From Candidatus Nitrosopumilus sp. (GTDB taxonomy: Archaea; Thermoproteota; Nitrososphaeria; Nitrososphaerales; Nitrosopumilaceae): 6,860 nucleotides of DNA. This document shows positions 5,372-6,860 of the stretch, piece after piece (the stretch's first letter is position 1; each line of letters opens with the position of its first letter). The DNA lies in NCBI GenBank assembly GCA_018674605.1, contig JABGZU010000014.1:1-6860 (forward strand), written 5' to 3'. A program made the translations under genes and the position numbers. Under the pieces are notes generated by a model that saw nothing but the letters and a program-made list of their open reading frames with translations, did no database searches and was not told where the DNA came from.

Positions 5372-6109
5372 ATGCTTCCTGCACAACAAGGTTATGATCG
5401 AGCAATTACTGTATTTTCACCAGATGGTAGACTATACCAAGTAGAGTATGCAATTGAAACGGTAAGAAGAGGAACAATTGCATTAGGAGTAAAATGCAAA
5501 GATGGAATTGTCATTGCAGTAGAAGAAAAACCAAGAAAATTACAAATTAATGAAACGGCTCAAAAGATTTTTCAAATTGATGATCATGTAGGAGTTGCAG
5601 CAGCAGGATACATTCCAGATGCAAGAAGTCAAGTAGATAATGCAAGATTCTTTTCTCAAAGTAATAAAATGATTTATGATGAAGCAGTAGAGGTTGAAAC
5701 AATTGCTAAACATTTAGCTGATCAATGTCAACAATATACACAGTATGCAGGAGTAAGACCATATGGTGTTGCTCTAATTTTAGGAGGAGTTGTAAATAAC
5801 ACATCACAACTATATCTTACAGATCCAAGTGGAACATACATCTCATATGATGCAATAGCAATTGGTTCAGGTTCAGATAGTGTAACAGACTTTTTAGAAA
5901 AAACATACAAAGAAGATCTAACATTAGAAGAAGCATCAACATTAGCAGCAGCAGGAATTTATCTATCAAGTGAAGATAAAGAAGGAACTGGCCACATCAG
6001 AATGGCACATATTAAAACAGAAGGGGGGTTATACGAATTAGTTTCAGATGAACAAATTGCTAGTTATGCAAATTCTGCAAAAGAAAAATATCCACACGAT
6101 AAAAATTAA
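5372..6109 (+). CDS. psmA: 20S proteasome alpha subunit
   Basis: The structural alpha subunit of the archaeal 20S proteasome; seven copies form each outer ring that gates entry to the proteolytic chamber and docks the unfolding ATPase (PAN or Cdc48 type). At 245 aa it has normal length. The N-terminal gate and alpha signature run from Y8-D9-R10 through AITVFSPDGRLYQVEYA (11-27). K65 in QKIFQIDD matches the lysine (K66 of Thermoplasma) that binds the C-terminal HbYX tail of the ATPase. VRPYGVALILGG (128-139) is the conserved central strand-turn. The catalytic N-terminal threonine of beta subunits is absent, as expected. The ATG is placed about 26 bases after a TATA-like element, so the message is probably leaderless. 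Divergent from DUF371 and followed after 32 bases by the SPOUT methylase. It is less AT-rich than the helicase operon. Confidence 0.97.
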   Translation: MLPAQQGYDRAITVFSPDGRLYQVEYAIETVRRGTIALGVKCKDGIVIAVEEKPRKLQINETAQKIFQIDDHVGVAAAGYIPDARSQVDNARFFSQSNKMIYDEAVEVETIAKHLADQCQQYTQYAGVRPYGVALILGGVVNNTSQLYLTDPSGTYISYDAIAIGSGSDSVTDFLEKTYKEDLTLEEASTLAAAGIYLSSEDKEGTGHIRMAHIKTEGGLYELVSDEQIASYANSAKEKYPHDKN

Positions 6110-6141
6110 CAAATTATAGACACTAGTGAGATTAGATTACA

Positions 6142-6860
6142 TTGAAAATATCTGTTGCAATTCCCACATCTTCATTACAAGATGAATCATTAAAAATAGA
6201 TAAAACACGAAAAATTTCAGTTTTAGCCAGAGCATGTGCTATTTTTAAAATAGAAACAATCTATGTGTACCAAGAAGGCAATAATGGTTCAGATGGAAAT
6301 TTCATATCTATGATTTTAAAATATCTAGAAACACCACAATTTCTAAGAAGAAGGTTATTTCAAAAAGTAAATGATCTAAAATTTGCAGGAGTATTACAAC
6401 CATTAAAAATTCCAAGTCACGTTACACCAACAAATGCAAAAAAAATAGTTGCAGGAGACATTAGAGAAGGAGTCATAGTAACAGTAAAGGGTAAAAAATT
6501 TGTAGATGTTGGAATTAATCAACTAATTCAATTTTATGGTAAAACATCAACAGGTAAAAGAATAACAATTCAATTCAAAGAAGGGTATCCAAGGTTATCA
6601 GTTAAAGAAATAGAAAAACCAGAATCTAAAGTCTATTGGGGGTATGATGTAAAAGAAAGATCTAATTTATTTTCATTATTATCAGAATGGAAAGGGAATG
6701 TAATCATCACATCAAGAAAAGGTAAAACAGTTACAAAAGAACAACTAGAAAAATATACAAAATCAGATGAATCATTATTGGTTGTTTTTGGATCTCCTGA
6801 AAAAGGAGTTCATGAAATTATTGGCGGTAGAATGAATAAAGTACAAAATGCTAAATCACT
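6142..6860 (+). CDS. SPOUT superfamily RNA methylase (DUF171, OB-fold), 3' end missing
   Basis: The first 239 residues of a putative S-adenosylmethionine-dependent RNA methyltransferase of the DUF171/MTH1 family (human SPOUT1 relatives), acting on an RNA target not fixed for archaea. Seen in order: AIPTSSL near the start, ARACAIFKIETIYVY (29-43), YLETPQFLRRRLF (61-73), LKFAGVLQPLKIPSH (79-93), an OB-fold insertion about 95-155 containing AGDIREGVIVTV and DVGINQLI, YWGYDV (165-170), and the knot-region glycine loop VVFGSPEKGVHEIIGG (214-229). The window ends before the final part of the knot. The start is TTG at 6142-6144: in-frame stops at 6127-6129 and 6133-6135 leave no ATG or GTG upstream, and the conserved N-terminus begins at once. 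A weak GTGAG lies about 12 bases before it. It starts 32 bases after psmA, so it is probably co-transcribed. Confidence 0.88.
   Translation, partial: MKISVAIPTSSLQDESLKIDKTRKISVLARACAIFKIETIYVYQEGNNGSDGNFISMILKYLETPQFLRRRLFQKVNDLKFAGVLQPLKIPSHVTPTNAKKIVAGDIREGVIVTVKGKKFVDVGINQLIQFYGKTSTGKRITIQFKEGYPRLSVKEIEKPESKVYWGYDVKERSNLFSLLSEWKGNVIITSRKGKTVTKEQLEKYTKSDESLLVVFGSPEKGVHEIIGGRMNKVQNAKS

Noticed and set aside
5728..5910. Minus-strand open frame inside psmA
   Set aside because: Shadow of a highly conserved proteasome gene.
1..6860. CRISPR arrays, tRNA or rRNA genes, insertion sequences, attachment sites
   Set aside because: No regularly spaced repeats, no cloverleaf-like GC-rich stretches, no transposase or integrase frame were seen on reading both strands.

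Overview
The window looks like chromosomal DNA from an ammonia-oxidising archaeon of the Nitrososphaerota (Thaumarchaeota), most likely a Nitrosopumilus-like marine lineage. The grounds are an archaeal 20S proteasome alpha subunit, an archaeal DUF371 protein, a SPOUT/DUF171 RNA methylase, strong AT bias, and TATA-like boxes about 25 bases before start codons with almost no Shine-Dalgarno sites, as in leaderless archaeal transcripts. This placement is inferred from protein character and was not searched.

Left part (1-942): the tail of a plus-strand gene, possibly an ESCRT-III/CdvB-like protein, converges on two small minus-strand genes of unknown function (135 and 116 aa). A perfect 8-bp inverted repeat spans the two converging stop codons.

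Middle part (943-4600): a 377-base gap holds a probable unlisted 54-aa minus-strand ORF with a TTG start. Then comes a two-gene plus-strand operon. The first gene is an 888-aa superfamily 2 helicase of the MrfA/YprA/Hrq1 type, with extra N-terminal zinc ribbons and a C-terminal DUF1998-like cysteine cluster. The second, joined by an ATGA overlap, is a 205-aa MESH1/SpoT-like HD phosphohydrolase. This pairing is the most unusual thing here: a DNA-repair or defence type helicase translationally coupled to a putative nucleotide-alarmone hydrolase with an altered active-site pair. The two unknown genes, the small ORF and this operon together look like an accessory insertion, more AT-rich than the flanking conserved genes.

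Right part (4601-6860): two tiny genes face each other, a 26-aa basic/acidic peptide (plus) and a 39-aa single-span membrane peptide (minus). Each has a TATA-like box at leaderless distance. DUF371 (minus) and psmA (plus) follow as a divergent pair that seems to share one near-symmetric TATA element about 26 bases from both start codons. A SPOUT RNA methylase with a TTG start follows psmA by 32 bases, probably in the same transcript, and runs off the window.

No tRNA, rRNA, CRISPR array, insertion sequence or attachment site was recognised.
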